Assembly: GCA_964017155.1 (NCBI GenBank)
Contig: OZ024862.1
Location: 1,634,670 to 1,698,669, forward strand
Reading direction: 5' to 3'
Source of the DNA: Oasisia sp. SBJ-2009
Lineage: Eukaryota > Annelida > Polychaeta > Sabellida > Siboglinidae
Length of the DNA: 64,000 bases
The notes under the pieces were generated by a model. The model had not been told where the DNA came from. It saw nothing but the letters and a program-made list of their open reading frames with translations, and searched no databases. The position numbers and the translations under genes are program-made. Below are positions 41,201-50,495 of this stretch, one piece after another. How positions within the stretch are numbered: position 1 is the stretch's first letter; every line of letters begins with the position of its first letter.

Positions 41201-44200
41201 AAAGTAACAATTTCCACATATACTCAATTTTTTAACGTCAGTGGTTTACTCAGAATGTGACTTTAAAGTCTAAAATTCTAACGAAATCCACGATGGTCTA
41301 GACGCCGCCATCAGTGAAGGGTTAACTTGGCTTGGCCATTCAGCGCGCGGCATTCTATGTCTCTGCTGAAGCCGGTCAGCTTCCTGCGACGTTGTTAAGG
41401 GTCAACAACTTCGAGTCTTCGACAGTTCGTTCAGTTGGCGTGACATCTAGCAGCTGCTTATAGACATGTATATAAATCTGTGGTTAAATCTATGGTAAAC
41501 TTTAGTAATTATGCCTTACTGTTCAGCATACGGTTGCAATAATAGTTTAAACAACCGGTAGTATTGAAGCAATTGATTCACGTTTGCGGGCGTACTGTTT
41601 GGAATCCCTCCAGTCCAAGTACAGTTCACTTTGCTCGGTCCATTTTGAGGAGAAATGCTTTGAAGTAGACATGTAGACATGTATCATCAGTTGATAGGAT
41701 GATTTCAGGGATAACAATAATAGACAACTTTATATTTACCGTCATCAGCATGTTACGCGCGTTGCCGAGTTGCAGCCATTTCATGACAACAGCCAAACCC
41801 CATGCAGGGAATCTGCGTGGAGAGCGTCTCACCGTCGTGACGTCATTCTTCGTTCTAAGATGGAGTAGCGCGTAGTATTTGGATGGCTGGGTGTTCAAAA
41901 ATATTTTTCTGGTCAACCGCTGGCGTTAAAAAATTGAGTATATATGGAAATTGTTTCTTTATATTAACTCTATTAGGTGTATGCCACGAAACAGTTGCGT
42001 TTTTTTGTCCTTTAAACACAATTCTAGACACCATTTGGAAAACCAACTGTGTACTGTGGCTTGGTGTATTGAGTTGTTATGCAATTATAGTATTTTCTCT
42101 ATGAGCCAATTGTTATTGAATCTTGTCACTGTTAAAAAGTACTCACCATTTTTTTGCAAAGCAATTTAAAAACAGTTATGAAAAGCAACAAAATGACTTT
42201 GTATGTTTATTAAATTTATCCAGTAATTTTCTTTAGTGCTATACAAAGACAGTTACAATTATTATAGGAAATATTAGTATATATAAACATCTAAATAAGT
42301 ACATTGCCTAGTGATGTAGAGGTAAAGACACGGTTGAAATACAAACACTGTGTTCTGTTGAATGTAGGGCACTGTGAACACGTAAATACAAACACTGTGT
42401 TCTGTTGAATGTAGGGCACTGTGAACACGTAAATACAAACACTGTTCTGTTGAATGTAGGGCACTGTGAACACGTAGATACAAACACTGTGTTCTGTTGA
42501 ATGTAGGGCACTGTGAACACGTAAATACAAACACTGTGTTCTGTTGAATGTAGAGCACTGTGAACACGTAAATACAAACACTGTGTTCTGTTGAATGTAG
42601 GGCACTGTGAACACGTAAATACAAACACTGTTCTGTTGAATGTAGGGCACTGTGAACACGTAGATACAAACACTGTGTTCTGTTGAATGTAGGGCACTGT
42701 GAACACGTAAATACAAACACTGTTCTGTTGAATGTAGGGCACTGTGAACATGTAGATACAAACACTGTGTTCTGTTGAATGTAGGGCACTGTGAACACGT
42801 AAATACAAACACTGTTCTGTTGAATGTAGGGCACTGTGAACACGTAGATACAAACACTGTGTTCTGTTGAATGTAGGGCACTGTGAACACGTAGATACAA
42901 ACACTGTGTTCTGTTGAATGTAGAGCACTGTGAACATGTAAATACAAACACTGTGTTCTGTTGAATGTAGGGCACTGTGAACATGTAGATACAAACACTG
43001 TGTTCTGTTGAATGTAGGGCACTGTGAACACGTAAATACAAACACTGTTCTGTTGAATGTAGGGCACTGTGAACACGTAGATACAAACACTGTGTTCTGT
43101 TGAATGTAGGGCACTGTGAACACGTAAATACAAACACTTCTGTTGAATGTAGGGCACTGTGAACATGTAGATACAAACACTGTGTTCTGTTGAATGTAGG
43201 GCACTGTGAACACGTAAATACAAACACTGTTCTGTTGAATGTAGGGCACTGTGAACACGTAGATACAAACACTGTGTTCTGTTGAATGTAGGGCACTGTG
43301 AACATATAGATACAAACACTGTGTTCTGTTGAATGTAGGGCACTGTGAACACGTAAATACAAACACTGTGTTCTGTTGAATGTAGGGCACTGTGAACATG
43401 TAGATACAAACACTGTGTTCTGTTGAATGTAGGGCACTGTGAACACGTAAATACAAACACTGTTCTGTTGAATGTAGGGCACTGTGAACACGTAGATACA
43501 AACACTGTGTTCTGTTGAATGTAGGGCACTGTGAACACGTAAATACAAACACTGTTCTGTTGAATGTAGGGCACTGTGAACACGTAGATACAAACACTGT
43601 GTTCTGTTGAATGTAGGGCACTGTGAACACGTAAATACAAACACTGTTCTGTTGAATGTAGGGCACTGTGAACACGTAGATACAAACACTGTGTTCTGTT
43701 GAATGTAGGGCACTGTGAACACGTAGATACAAACACTGTGTTCTGTTGAATGTAGGGCACTGTGAACATGTAGATACAAACACTGTGTTCTGTTGAATGT
43801 AGGGCACTGTGAACATGTAAATAGAAACACTGTGTTCTGTTGAATGTAGGGCACTGTGAACATGTAAATACAAACACTGTGTTCTGTTGAATGTAGGGCA
43901 CTGTGAACACGTAGATACAAACACTGTGTTCTGTTGAATGTAGGGCACTGTGAACATGTAAATATAAACACTGTGTTCTGTTGAATGTAGGGCACTGTGA
44001 ACATGTAGATACAAACACTGTGTTCTGTTGAATGTAGGGCACTGTGAACATGTAAATACAAACACTGTTCTGTTGAATGTAGGGCACTGTGAACATGTAA
44101 ATACAAACACTGTGTTCTGTTGAATGTAGGGCACTGTGAACATGTAAATACAAACACTGTGTTCTATTGAATGTTGAGCACTGTGAACATGTAAATACAA

Positions 44201-47200
44201 ACACTGTGTTCTGTTGAATGTAGGGCACTGTGAACATGTAGATACAAACACTGTGTTCTGTTGAATGTTGAGCACTGTGAACATGTAAATACAAACACTG
44301 TGTTCTGTTGAATGTTGAGCACTGTGAACATGTAGATACAAACACTGTGTTCTGTTGAATGTAGGGCACTGTGAACATGTAAATACAAACACTGTGTTCT
44401 GTTGAATGTTGAGCACTGTGAACATGTAAATACAAACACTGTGTTCTATTGAATGTAGAGCACTGTGAACATGTAAATACAAACACTGTGTTCTGTTGAA
44501 TGTAGGGCACTGTGAACATGTAAATACAAACACTGTGTTCTATTGAATGTAGAGCACTGTGAACATGTAAATACAAACACTGTGTTCTATTGAATGTAGA
44601 GCACTGTGAACATGTAAATACAAACACTGTTCTATTGAATGTTGAGCACTGTGAACATGTAAATACAAACACTGTGTTCTGTTGAATGTAGGGCACTGTG
44701 AACATGTAGATACAAACACTGTGTTCTGTTGAATGTTGAGCACTGTGAACATGTAAATACAAACACTGTGTTCTGTTGAATGTTGAGCACTGTGAACATG
44801 TAGATACAAACACTGTGTTCTGTTGAATGTAGGGCACTGTGAACATGTAAATACAAACACTGTGTTCTGTTGAATGTAGGGCACTGTGAACATGTAAATA
44901 CAAACACTGTGTTCTATTGAATGTAGAGCACTGTGAACATGTAAATACAAACACTGTGTTCTATTGAATGTAGAGCACTGTGAACATGTAAATACAAACA
45001 CTGTTCTATTGAATGTTGAGCACTGTGAACATGTAAATACAAACACTGTGTTCTGTTGAATGTAGGGCACTGTGAACATGTAGATACAAACACTGTGTTC
45101 TGTTGAATGTTGAGCACTGTGAACATGTAAATACAAACACTGTGTTCTGTTGAATGTTGAGCACTGTGAACATGTAGATACAAACACTGTGTTCTGTTGA
45201 ATGTAGGGCACTGTGAACATGTAAATACAAACACTGTGTTCTGTTGAATGTAGGGCACTGTGAACATGTAAATACAAACACTGTGTTCTATTGAATGTAG
45301 AGCACTGTGAACATGTAAATACAAACACTGTGTTCTATTGAATGTAGAGCACTGTGAACATGTAAATACAAACACTGTGTTCTATTGAATGTAGAGCACT
45401 GTGAACATGTAGATACAAACACTGTGTTCTATTGAATGTAGAGCACTGTGAACATGTAAATACAAACACTGTGTTCTATTGAATGTAGAGCACTGTGAAC
45501 ATGTAAATACAAACACTGTGTTCTATTGAATGTAGAGCACTGTGAACATGTAAATACAAACACTGTGTTCTATTGAATGTAGAGCACTGTGAACATGTAA
45601 ATACAAACACTGTGTTCTATTGAATGTAGAGCACTGTGAACATGTAAATACAAACACTGTGTTCTATTGAATGTAGAGCACTGTGAACATGTAAATACAA
45701 ACACTGTGTTCTATTGAATGTAGAGCACTGTGAACATGTAAATACAAACACTGTGTTCTATTGAATGTAGAGCACTGTGAACATGTAAATACAAACACTG
45801 TGTTCTATTGAATGTAGAGCACTGTGAACATGTAAATACAAACACTGTGTTCTATTGAATGTAGAGCACTGTGAACATGTAAATACAAACACTGTGTTCT
45901 ATTGAATGTAGAGCACTGTGAACATGTAAATACAAACACTGTGTTCTATTGAATGTAGAGCACTGTGAACATGTAAATACAAACACTGTGTTCTATTGAA
46001 TGTAGAGCACTGTGAACATGTAAATACAAACACTGTGTTCTGTTGAATGTAGGGCACTGTGGTGTGGTGCTCAGCAAAAAATTACTATCATTACTAGAAA
46101 AAGAGTACGATAGGATAAAGCAATTCATTTAACAAAAATGGAACAACATTGAAATAATAGGTCTTTAATTGAAGGTCTCAGGGTAAAATGTGAGAGACAT
46201 TTTTTATTTAGAAAGTCACATTTGTGTTTCATACGCAGTTAAAATAAAAACTTGTGAATGGAGTTAATGTTTAATATTAATAATCTAAATCATAGAGAAT
46301 TGTAGAAAAGTCTTTAAAAATGTGTTGCAGATTTCTATGCAAAATAAAAATACTGCATTTTGAAAAAAGACATGCTGCTGTTGCATCTGCAAACCAAATG
46401 CTGTTTTGTGATTTTATGAGGATTCATAGTCTTGTTGTATAAGTTAGATAGGATCTTAGTTCCACAGGGGTTTAAAAAATGACATCCTTGTTTGGGTGAA
46501 AAAATTAAAAAATTACAGTTTTTTTTGGGCAAGAAACCCTTCACAAGTGCTGCATGCAAACGTAGCAGCAGAACGGCCAAAAGTACTACTGTGTTTGGTG
46601 TTTGTGTTTGAAAGGTGAAGCCAAAGCAGGTCCTGGTGGACCAGGAGTTTGAACTGGTCATCAGCTTCACAAACAGTCTGCCACACACACTCAACAACTG
46701 CATCTTCCACATTGAAGCTCCTGGCATAGTCGGACCATACATATTAGAGTCAAGGCATGTGTGTTAATTGTTTAAGTGTGCAACATAGTTGGACCATATG
46801 TCTTAGAGTCAAGGCATGTGTGTTTTACTTGTGTACGTGTGTAACATTTATGTAGATCTATATATCGGTTATGGTAGAAGCATACAACATTTAATTATAG
46901 ATTATAGTATTCTTAAATTAAGTTGCCATCATCTTTGGTGGAAACACCAGTAATATGGCTGTATTTATATCATGTTCATTCCCATCTTGTGAATACTATT
47001 GACAGATTTTTTTAAATGATTCAAATGTTTTAAAATTGTCTGACTGGTGTGATTAGTGCAGGCACACTCACATTTTAATAACTCACTAAAAATGGCAGCA
47101 GATATCATACATTAATGTACCACTTTTTCATGCACGTAAACTTGTTTGACACTTGAGAGTCGGGTGCTCAGAAATGAAATAGAACACTTTACATTTCAGA

Positions 47201-47440
47201 ACACTACTCCTACCTAAAGAGACGCTGGTAGAACGCTTGAAACTGAGCCCAAAACGAGCGGGAAAGAGAGAAATAGTTGTGAATCTCACTACGGAAATGG
47301 TGCCTGGCATCGTAGGCACAACTGAAGTTCTAGTCAATGATCCACCAGTGGAAGTGATGGAGTTTGGAACTGCACAAGAAGAAGGGGATGAGAAGGAGGT
47401 GGAGATAGAGCCCCAACGTAATCACGAGGTTGAACTGTGA
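22283..47440 (+). CDS. TGM: Transglutaminase, complete (15 exons, 804 aa)
   Basis: Calcium-dependent enzyme that crosslinks proteins through Gln-Lys isopeptide bonds. Exons: 22283-22395, 24032-24153, 24526-24714, 25768-26043, 26741-26859, 27171-27278, 32018-32198, 33542-33677, 34187-34290, 36721-36836, 37303-37429, 38042-38323, 40662-40822, 46615-46754, 47200-47440. All phases join. Seen: N-domain ([28 protein letters not shown]), [15 protein letters not shown], catalytic YGQCW (Cys360), WNFHVWNE (His418), HDATPQ (Asp441), [11 protein letters not shown], then two beta-barrel regions ending in an acidic tail. The spacing Cys-58-His-23-Asp equals that of human TGM2. The start is fixed by an in-frame stop at 22259-22261; the N-terminus [10 protein letters not shown] fits N-myristoylation (Gly2, Ser6), as in membrane-attached annulin-type enzymes. 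Exon 14 uses a GC donor (46755-46756). Introns carry most of the window's arrays; introns 1 and 2 carry none. Confidence 0.96.
25115..25405 (+). mobile_element. Diverged second copy of the tRNA-derived SINE
   Basis: Same order of blocks as the copy at 14757-15082: AACCTGGGTGTGGATTC (old box B), CATTGCTCAAGTTCACTTAG, AGCTATAGATAGTGGTGGAT, ACAGGTCTGACAGGGA, and a tail CCACATAAGAAC. Many substitutions show it is older. It lies in transglutaminase intron 3. Confidence 0.75.
26126..26392. repeat. TG microsatellite with interruptions
   Basis: TG repeats with TTTG and CG variants in transglutaminase intron 4, starting about 80 bp from the donor. The long Cys/Val frames and His/Thr frames are artefacts. 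Confidence 0.97.
26946..27020. repeat. TG/CG microsatellite
   Basis: Alternating purine-pyrimidine tract (TGTGCG, TGCACGCACGCG) in the 311-bp transglutaminase intron 5; such tracts can adopt Z-DNA. Confidence 0.9.
27291..30400. repeat. 18-bp minisatellite, about 173 copies
   Basis: Unit CACAAGCATGACACACAT with frequent variants ACAGCCAT and ACACCCAT, starting 12 bp after the exon 6 donor of the transglutaminase. Two copies of a 16-bp unit (CACAAGCATGACACGT at about 29452-29467 and 29666-29681) break the register and sit in a duplicated block. The unit is 6 codons with no stop in several frames of both strands, so open frames of up to about 800 codons arise. In the frame of exon 6 it reads His-Lys-His-Asp-Thr-His. 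Confidence 0.98.
30766..31977. repeat. 48-bp minisatellite, about 25 copies
   Basis: The unit contains CATGTGGTAATGATTATGTG, then GCAGTGTCCCGTGTTAG and TTTATCAATTC. Main variation is CCCGTG/CCCATG. It ends 40 bp before the acceptor of transglutaminase exon 7, so intron 6 (4.7 kb) is almost entirely two arrays. The unit is 16 codons and is stop-free in two plus-strand frames. Confidence 0.98.
32018..32198 (+). CDS. TGM: Transglutaminase exon 7, catalytic cysteine exon
   Basis: Phase 0 in, phase 1 out (CTCAC/GTGAGA). It carries [19 protein letters not shown] and the active-site motif [16 protein letters not shown] with the nucleophile Cys360. It continues directly in exon 8 (33542-33677) with [20 protein letters not shown]. 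Confidence 0.97.
34595..36727. repeat. 56-60-bp minisatellite carrying copies of the exon 10 splice acceptor
   Basis: About 35 units containing GATGTGCCAGGCATGAG, CATTGTAGCTATGACAG and CAGTCATGTTATGTTTGAT. The true acceptor of transglutaminase exon 10 is GATGTGCCAG/GCATGAG at 36711-36727, so each unit reproduces the acceptor and the first seven exon bases. Unit length varies (59 with GATTTGAT, 60 with GATTTTGAT, shorter forms lacking TATG or GTGACA). A 589-bp block is repeated in tandem. Confidence 0.97.
37924..37948. repeat. Poly-G tract
   Basis: Run of about 24 G with one T interruption in transglutaminase intron 11, a strong G-quadruplex candidate and a likely assembly-length uncertainty. 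Confidence 0.9.
38316..39357. repeat. 25-28-bp minisatellite carrying copies of the exon 12 splice donor
   Basis: About 40 units of CAAGGGAGGTGGGTGACATG plus TAGAT (25 bp) or TCGTAGAT/TTGTAGAT (28 bp). The exon ends CAAGGGAG and the intron begins GTGGGTGACATG, so each unit holds the last 8 exon bases plus the donor. Confidence 0.98.
39419..40275. repeat. 40-bp minisatellite, about 20 copies
   Basis: The unit contains CTTGTCATTATGTAAAAGTT and GTAATCAGGTGTCATACA. Variants TATGTAAAAG/TAGGTAAAAG and GTAATC/GCAATC occur in runs. It is separated from the previous array by about 60 bp in the same intron. Confidence 0.95.
40423..40602. repeat. 39-bp tandem repeat, 4-5 copies
   Basis: Units of ATCTGCAGTGCCACTGTTGC plus CACTGTTCACGTGAATGAC, partly truncated, ending about 60 bp before the acceptor of transglutaminase exon 13. 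Confidence 0.93.
41147..42016. mobile_element. DNA transposon relic with about 100-bp terminal inverted repeats and a broken THAP domain
   Basis: Left end 41147-41250 and right end about 41910-42016 are inverted copies. Both begin TTTAAAGGACAAAAAAACGC inward and share CACCTAATAGAGTT/TACCTAATAGAGTT and ATATACTCAATTTTTTAACG. Between them lies a THAP-type zinc-finger fragment. The outer ends read TTTAAA, so a TTAA target duplication cannot be told from the repeat itself. It lies in transglutaminase intron 13. No transposase core remains, so it is non-autonomous. Confidence 0.85.
41511..41675 (+). pseudogene. Degenerate THAP-domain fragment
   Basis: Starts [15 protein letters not shown] and then stops; after a gap the same domain resumes in another frame with [19 protein letters not shown]. 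The Cys-x-x-x-x-Cys start and the later Cys-x-x-His (CSVH) are the C2CH ligands of THAP DNA-binding domains. The middle (the WxP region) is missing or frameshifted. THAP domains occur in P-element-type transposases, which suits its position between inverted repeats. Confidence 0.75.
42335..46062. repeat. 47-bp minisatellite, about 79 copies, with higher-order structure
   Basis: The unit contains ATACAAACACTGTGTTCTGT, TGAATGTAGGGCACTG and TGAACACGTA. The left part (to about 44000) mixes 47- and 45-bp units and CACGTA/CATGTA; the centre (44160-45300) has GTTGAGCACTG variants in repeating blocks; the right part (45290-46030) is nearly homogeneous with CTATTGAATGTAGAGC. Because 47 is not a multiple of 3, three units make a 47-residue period and long minus-strand frames appear by chance. 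It lies in transglutaminase intron 13. Confidence 0.98.
46615..46754 (+). CDS. TGM: Transglutaminase exon 14 with GC donor and flanking 59-bp duplication
   Basis: Encodes [18 protein letters not shown], then [16 protein letters not shown], part of the last beta-barrel. Exon end GAGTCAAG is followed by GCATGT; only this GC donor keeps the frame into exon 15 (R-TLLLPKE). The stretch from about 46725 to 46783 is repeated once, 59 bp further on, including a second GAGTCAAGGCATGTGTGTT. Confidence 0.92.
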
Positions 47441-47925
47441 CATCAGTGCTTCAGATCATGGTGTCAACACAGTCATCATGTGGCTGTCACATCCCAGTTA
47501 TTTATGGACAAATATCACCAAACATCTTACAAAGCTTGAATTCATTCATACATCAGTTAATAAAAGGTTGTTTGAATAGACTGACTATATACCGGTGTCT
47601 CAGAAATTTATTTGTTCAATATACACGCAGTGACATAATAATAACTGGCCGCACGTGAATAGCATGTTGGTAATTTACACAGATGTGAGGAAAAACATAG
47701 TTTTTTGCGTGGGGTGATCGACGGGCAATGACAAGACAATGGTGAGCCTTCTTGTGTTGTGTAACCAGGATTAATAAAGTCTAGCATACTGTTTCGATTG
47801 TTAAAAATGATCAGTTAATTATTTATGAATTATGGTTACTATGTAGGCACACCCATAGATAAATAGTATTAAAATAACTAATATTAATAATATATTTAAT
47901 AGACACACACACGCACCCCAATCAG

Positions 47926-48165
47926 CATGCAAACGTTAATCTAACGTTAATTTAACGTTTGCATTACATTTGTTTAACGTTTACGTACGAACGTTTTTGT
48001 GGTTATTTTGTTCGTTTATTTAACGTTAATCTAAGTTCTAACGTTTCAGTTCTAACAAAACCAAAGCAACCGAAAACTAACGTTTCGGGAACGTTAGAGA
48101 TTTAGCCGTAACCAAAACAAAACGGTTCTAACCAAATGCAAACGTTAATGTAACGTTTGCATGCT

Positions 48166-48169
<4 letters not shown>
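47926..48169. mobile_element. Palindromic MITE-like element rich in AACGTT
   Basis: Ends are inverted copies: left CAGCATGCAAACGTTA, right TAACGTTTGCATGCTG. The interior holds many AACGTT or AACGTTT motifs in both orientations and no coding potential. CA microsatellite flanks it on the left (about 47906-47917) and a longer CA tract on the right. No target duplication could be defined because the flanks are simple sequence. Confidence 0.75.

Positions 48170-48170
<1 letters not shown>

Positions 48171-48230
<60 letters not shown>
48171..48230. repeat. CA microsatellite
   Basis: Uninterrupted (AC)n of about 29 units directly against the right end of the MITE-like element. Confidence 0.97.
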
Positions 48231-48233
<3 letters not shown>

Positions 48234-48520
48234 GTTCATCAGAAAATACGCGTTTACCATTTCATACAGATTTACAAAGTATGTCAGTTGTTTTGCACAG
48301 GCAGTGAAACCAGCATAACACTATATGTCAGTGGCATAGCAATAGGCATCATCAATGATCTGATAACATCAGGTAAATCGTTGCAAAATTTGGCACGCCA
48401 GTACGCAGTACCGCTAGCGTTTGTTGTGGAACTCTTTCAGCGGGGAGGTTGATAATTGACGTACGGCGTGAGACTAGTACGGCGGCGGTCACGTTTTGGT
48501 CACTCGCACAACAAACCACA

Positions 48521-49475
48521 ATGGCCGTATCAACCTACGTCGGCCAAGTCGTCAGAAAGAACAGTTTGTGGAAAGCAGTGCGGGTCAGTGTGCAAAAAAT
48601 GAAGATGGACAAGTTTTTAACCATGGTAAGCGAGTGTGTATAGCGAAGTAGAGGTTATGATCCCACATTATCGCTCACCGCATTGCGGTCTGACATTCAA
48701 TCATTCTTGTAACGGAGTCCTTCTTGTAAACTCATTCGAGTCTTGAAATCGTAGTGCGAGTTCGTAACTTTAGCCTGACCACTTGCTCTTAGTTGCCAGC
48801 TAGGCCACCAGCACTGCAGTTGGTGGCTGTCGTATTTAGACATTTGATATACACTGTTTTGCACCTTTGGCATTTATTTTTTATAACTAAAAAACTGTAG
48901 ACGTACGGTAGTGTAACTGTAAGAGGATGAATAATTTTGTAAATTGTTATTGAGCCTACAGTACACAAGTGCCCACTCGTCCCCCAGTATGAAAACTATA
49001 TTATGGTGTTTTTCTTGACAATCTACATCTTGACTAATTTTTAAAGCGAACATAGTTCATGTCTCTGTGTGGTGGCGTTGCTGTATATTTGTTCTTTTAT
49101 GCCATGTACATAATTTACCTTTGTGCACTGGCTGATGATATTAGTATAAGGCTAAGCGGTTCTTAAGATGACACATTCATTGACATTATCGTATCTTTTC
49201 CCCTGTAGTACTTCAACAAACGCTACCATTACTGGGCAACAGACCCGGAAGACAAGTGCAAGGAAGGCGACATTGTTCTCATCAAATTGCTTGATGAGCC
49301 TCAGTCAGCCCGCGTCAAACACACGCTCAAGGAGATCATCTTTCCTGTTGGTGCTACGATTGACCCCATCACGGGGCGACCATGTCGGGGGGTGGACTTT
49401 GTAGACATTGAAGCTGCAGAGAAATGTGGGCCTGCATTTACAGAGGCCAAGAAACAGCAACAACAGTCGTCTTGA
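48521..49475 (+). CDS. MRPS17: Mitochondrial small-subunit ribosomal protein uS17m (MRPS17)
   Basis: Two exons, 48521-48625 and 49209-49475, joined in phase 0, encode 123 residues (human MRPS17 has 130). It is an OB-fold rRNA-binding protein of the mitochondrial small ribosomal subunit. Seen: TYVGQVVRKNSLWKAVRVSV (first strands), YFNKRYHYWATDP, then KEGDIVLIKLL, the conserved GD(I/V)V turn, and RVKHTLKEIIFPVG followed by IDPITGRPCRGVDF. The start ATG has A at -3 and G at +4 and gives the N-terminus expected for the family. The gene is convergent with CTDP1; its AATAAA lies at 49583-49588. No odd features. Confidence 0.95.
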
Positions 49476-50495
49476 AAGGGACTGCACAACAAGACAATTT
49501 GTTCCATTATTCCGGATATAATGTGACAATAGAAGCCTCTGTAATCAGGAACATTTTATTATAAGTATAACTCATGAATGTCAATAAACAGTCATATTTA
49601 CGTAATAGAAACACTTTGATGATGTATTACTCGGTAGTGTATTTTGGTGGTTCACATTATTTGGGGTGGCATCATAAGTTTTTGCAGTCCCAAAGCCATA
49701 ACCTAAGTTTTCCTTGTGATATATGACAACCAAACCTACCAATATGCACCTGGTAATGTTTTTGCACTTCACAAACTTATGCGACCACATCTTGATCCAG
49801 TATACAGACTACACCTGTAATTGGTGTACACAATAAATCCCATAAAATCTATTGGGCTAATTAAATACGCCTTACTGAGAACAACATGCTTAATATCAAA
49901 GAGTCAATAAAATGAATTAATTGAAAAAGGGAATGTATCCAAACCAAGTCTTCTATATTTATTGAGACCACATCTGTGATATTGCATCTAACTATTTATC
50001 CTGTTCCTCTAGTGTAGAAATACTACTGTACAACATCAGCTACATGAGTTTTGCTTCTTCGATATCTACATTTGCTGCCCTACTTACAAACTTGTATTTT
50101 AATAAAATAAATGCTTCCTGTGTAGGAAAATTCTACAGCAAGTGATCTACTATGATGCTAATTCCTCCTAGAGCAGGGCTGGAAGAACTACAAACATCAC
50201 CATGCACCAACTAATAGTTTCACAAAGTAAATAAAAGAAGTGAGATGAAACAATGGAACCATTTCACAAACATTCTTATCAGTTTGTAAGTGCAATTTTG
50301 CTTTATAAGTAATTTTGTTGATGTGGTATACCAAAAACTCAACGTCAGAACATACCACTGGGATGCTAATTGGTTTGTGATATAATGGCACTTTGACATT
50401 TTGAAAAAAAAAAAAATTACACAAGTTTACAAAAAATATGCTTAATGAATTGTGGTAATGAACATTTGTTATCTGTGAAATGGTCACTTAGTGTT
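49476..50495. other. Region between the convergent MRPS17 and CTDP1 genes
   Basis: Contains AATAAA at 49583-49588 (plus strand, MRPS17) and TTTATT at 49958-49963 (AATAAA on the minus strand), a candidate for CTDP1. A short poly-A run lies at about 50403-50416. No gene seen. Confidence 0.6.

Larger units (their letters stand above)
47441..48520. other. Intergenic: 3' end of transglutaminase, MITE, CA tract, MRPS17 upstream region
   Basis: An AATAAA at 47559-47564 is the likely polyadenylation signal of the transglutaminase gene. A palindromic MITE-like element (about 47926-48169) flanked by CA repeats follows. A GC-richer stretch just before 48521 should be the MRPS17 promoter. No further gene was seen. 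Confidence 0.6.

Noticed and set aside
42274..45375. Cys/Phe-rich minus-strand open frames of up to 887 codons
   Set aside because: They are the 47-bp minisatellite read in three frames, with no flanking coding sequence and no splice or start context.
46335..46742. 135-codon minus-strand frame
   Set aside because: Antisense of transglutaminase exon 14, whose plus-strand frame and splice sites are well supported.
48449..48520. In-frame N-terminal extension of MRPS17
   Set aside because: It contains no ATG; the ATG at 48521 has a good context and gives the expected family N-terminus.
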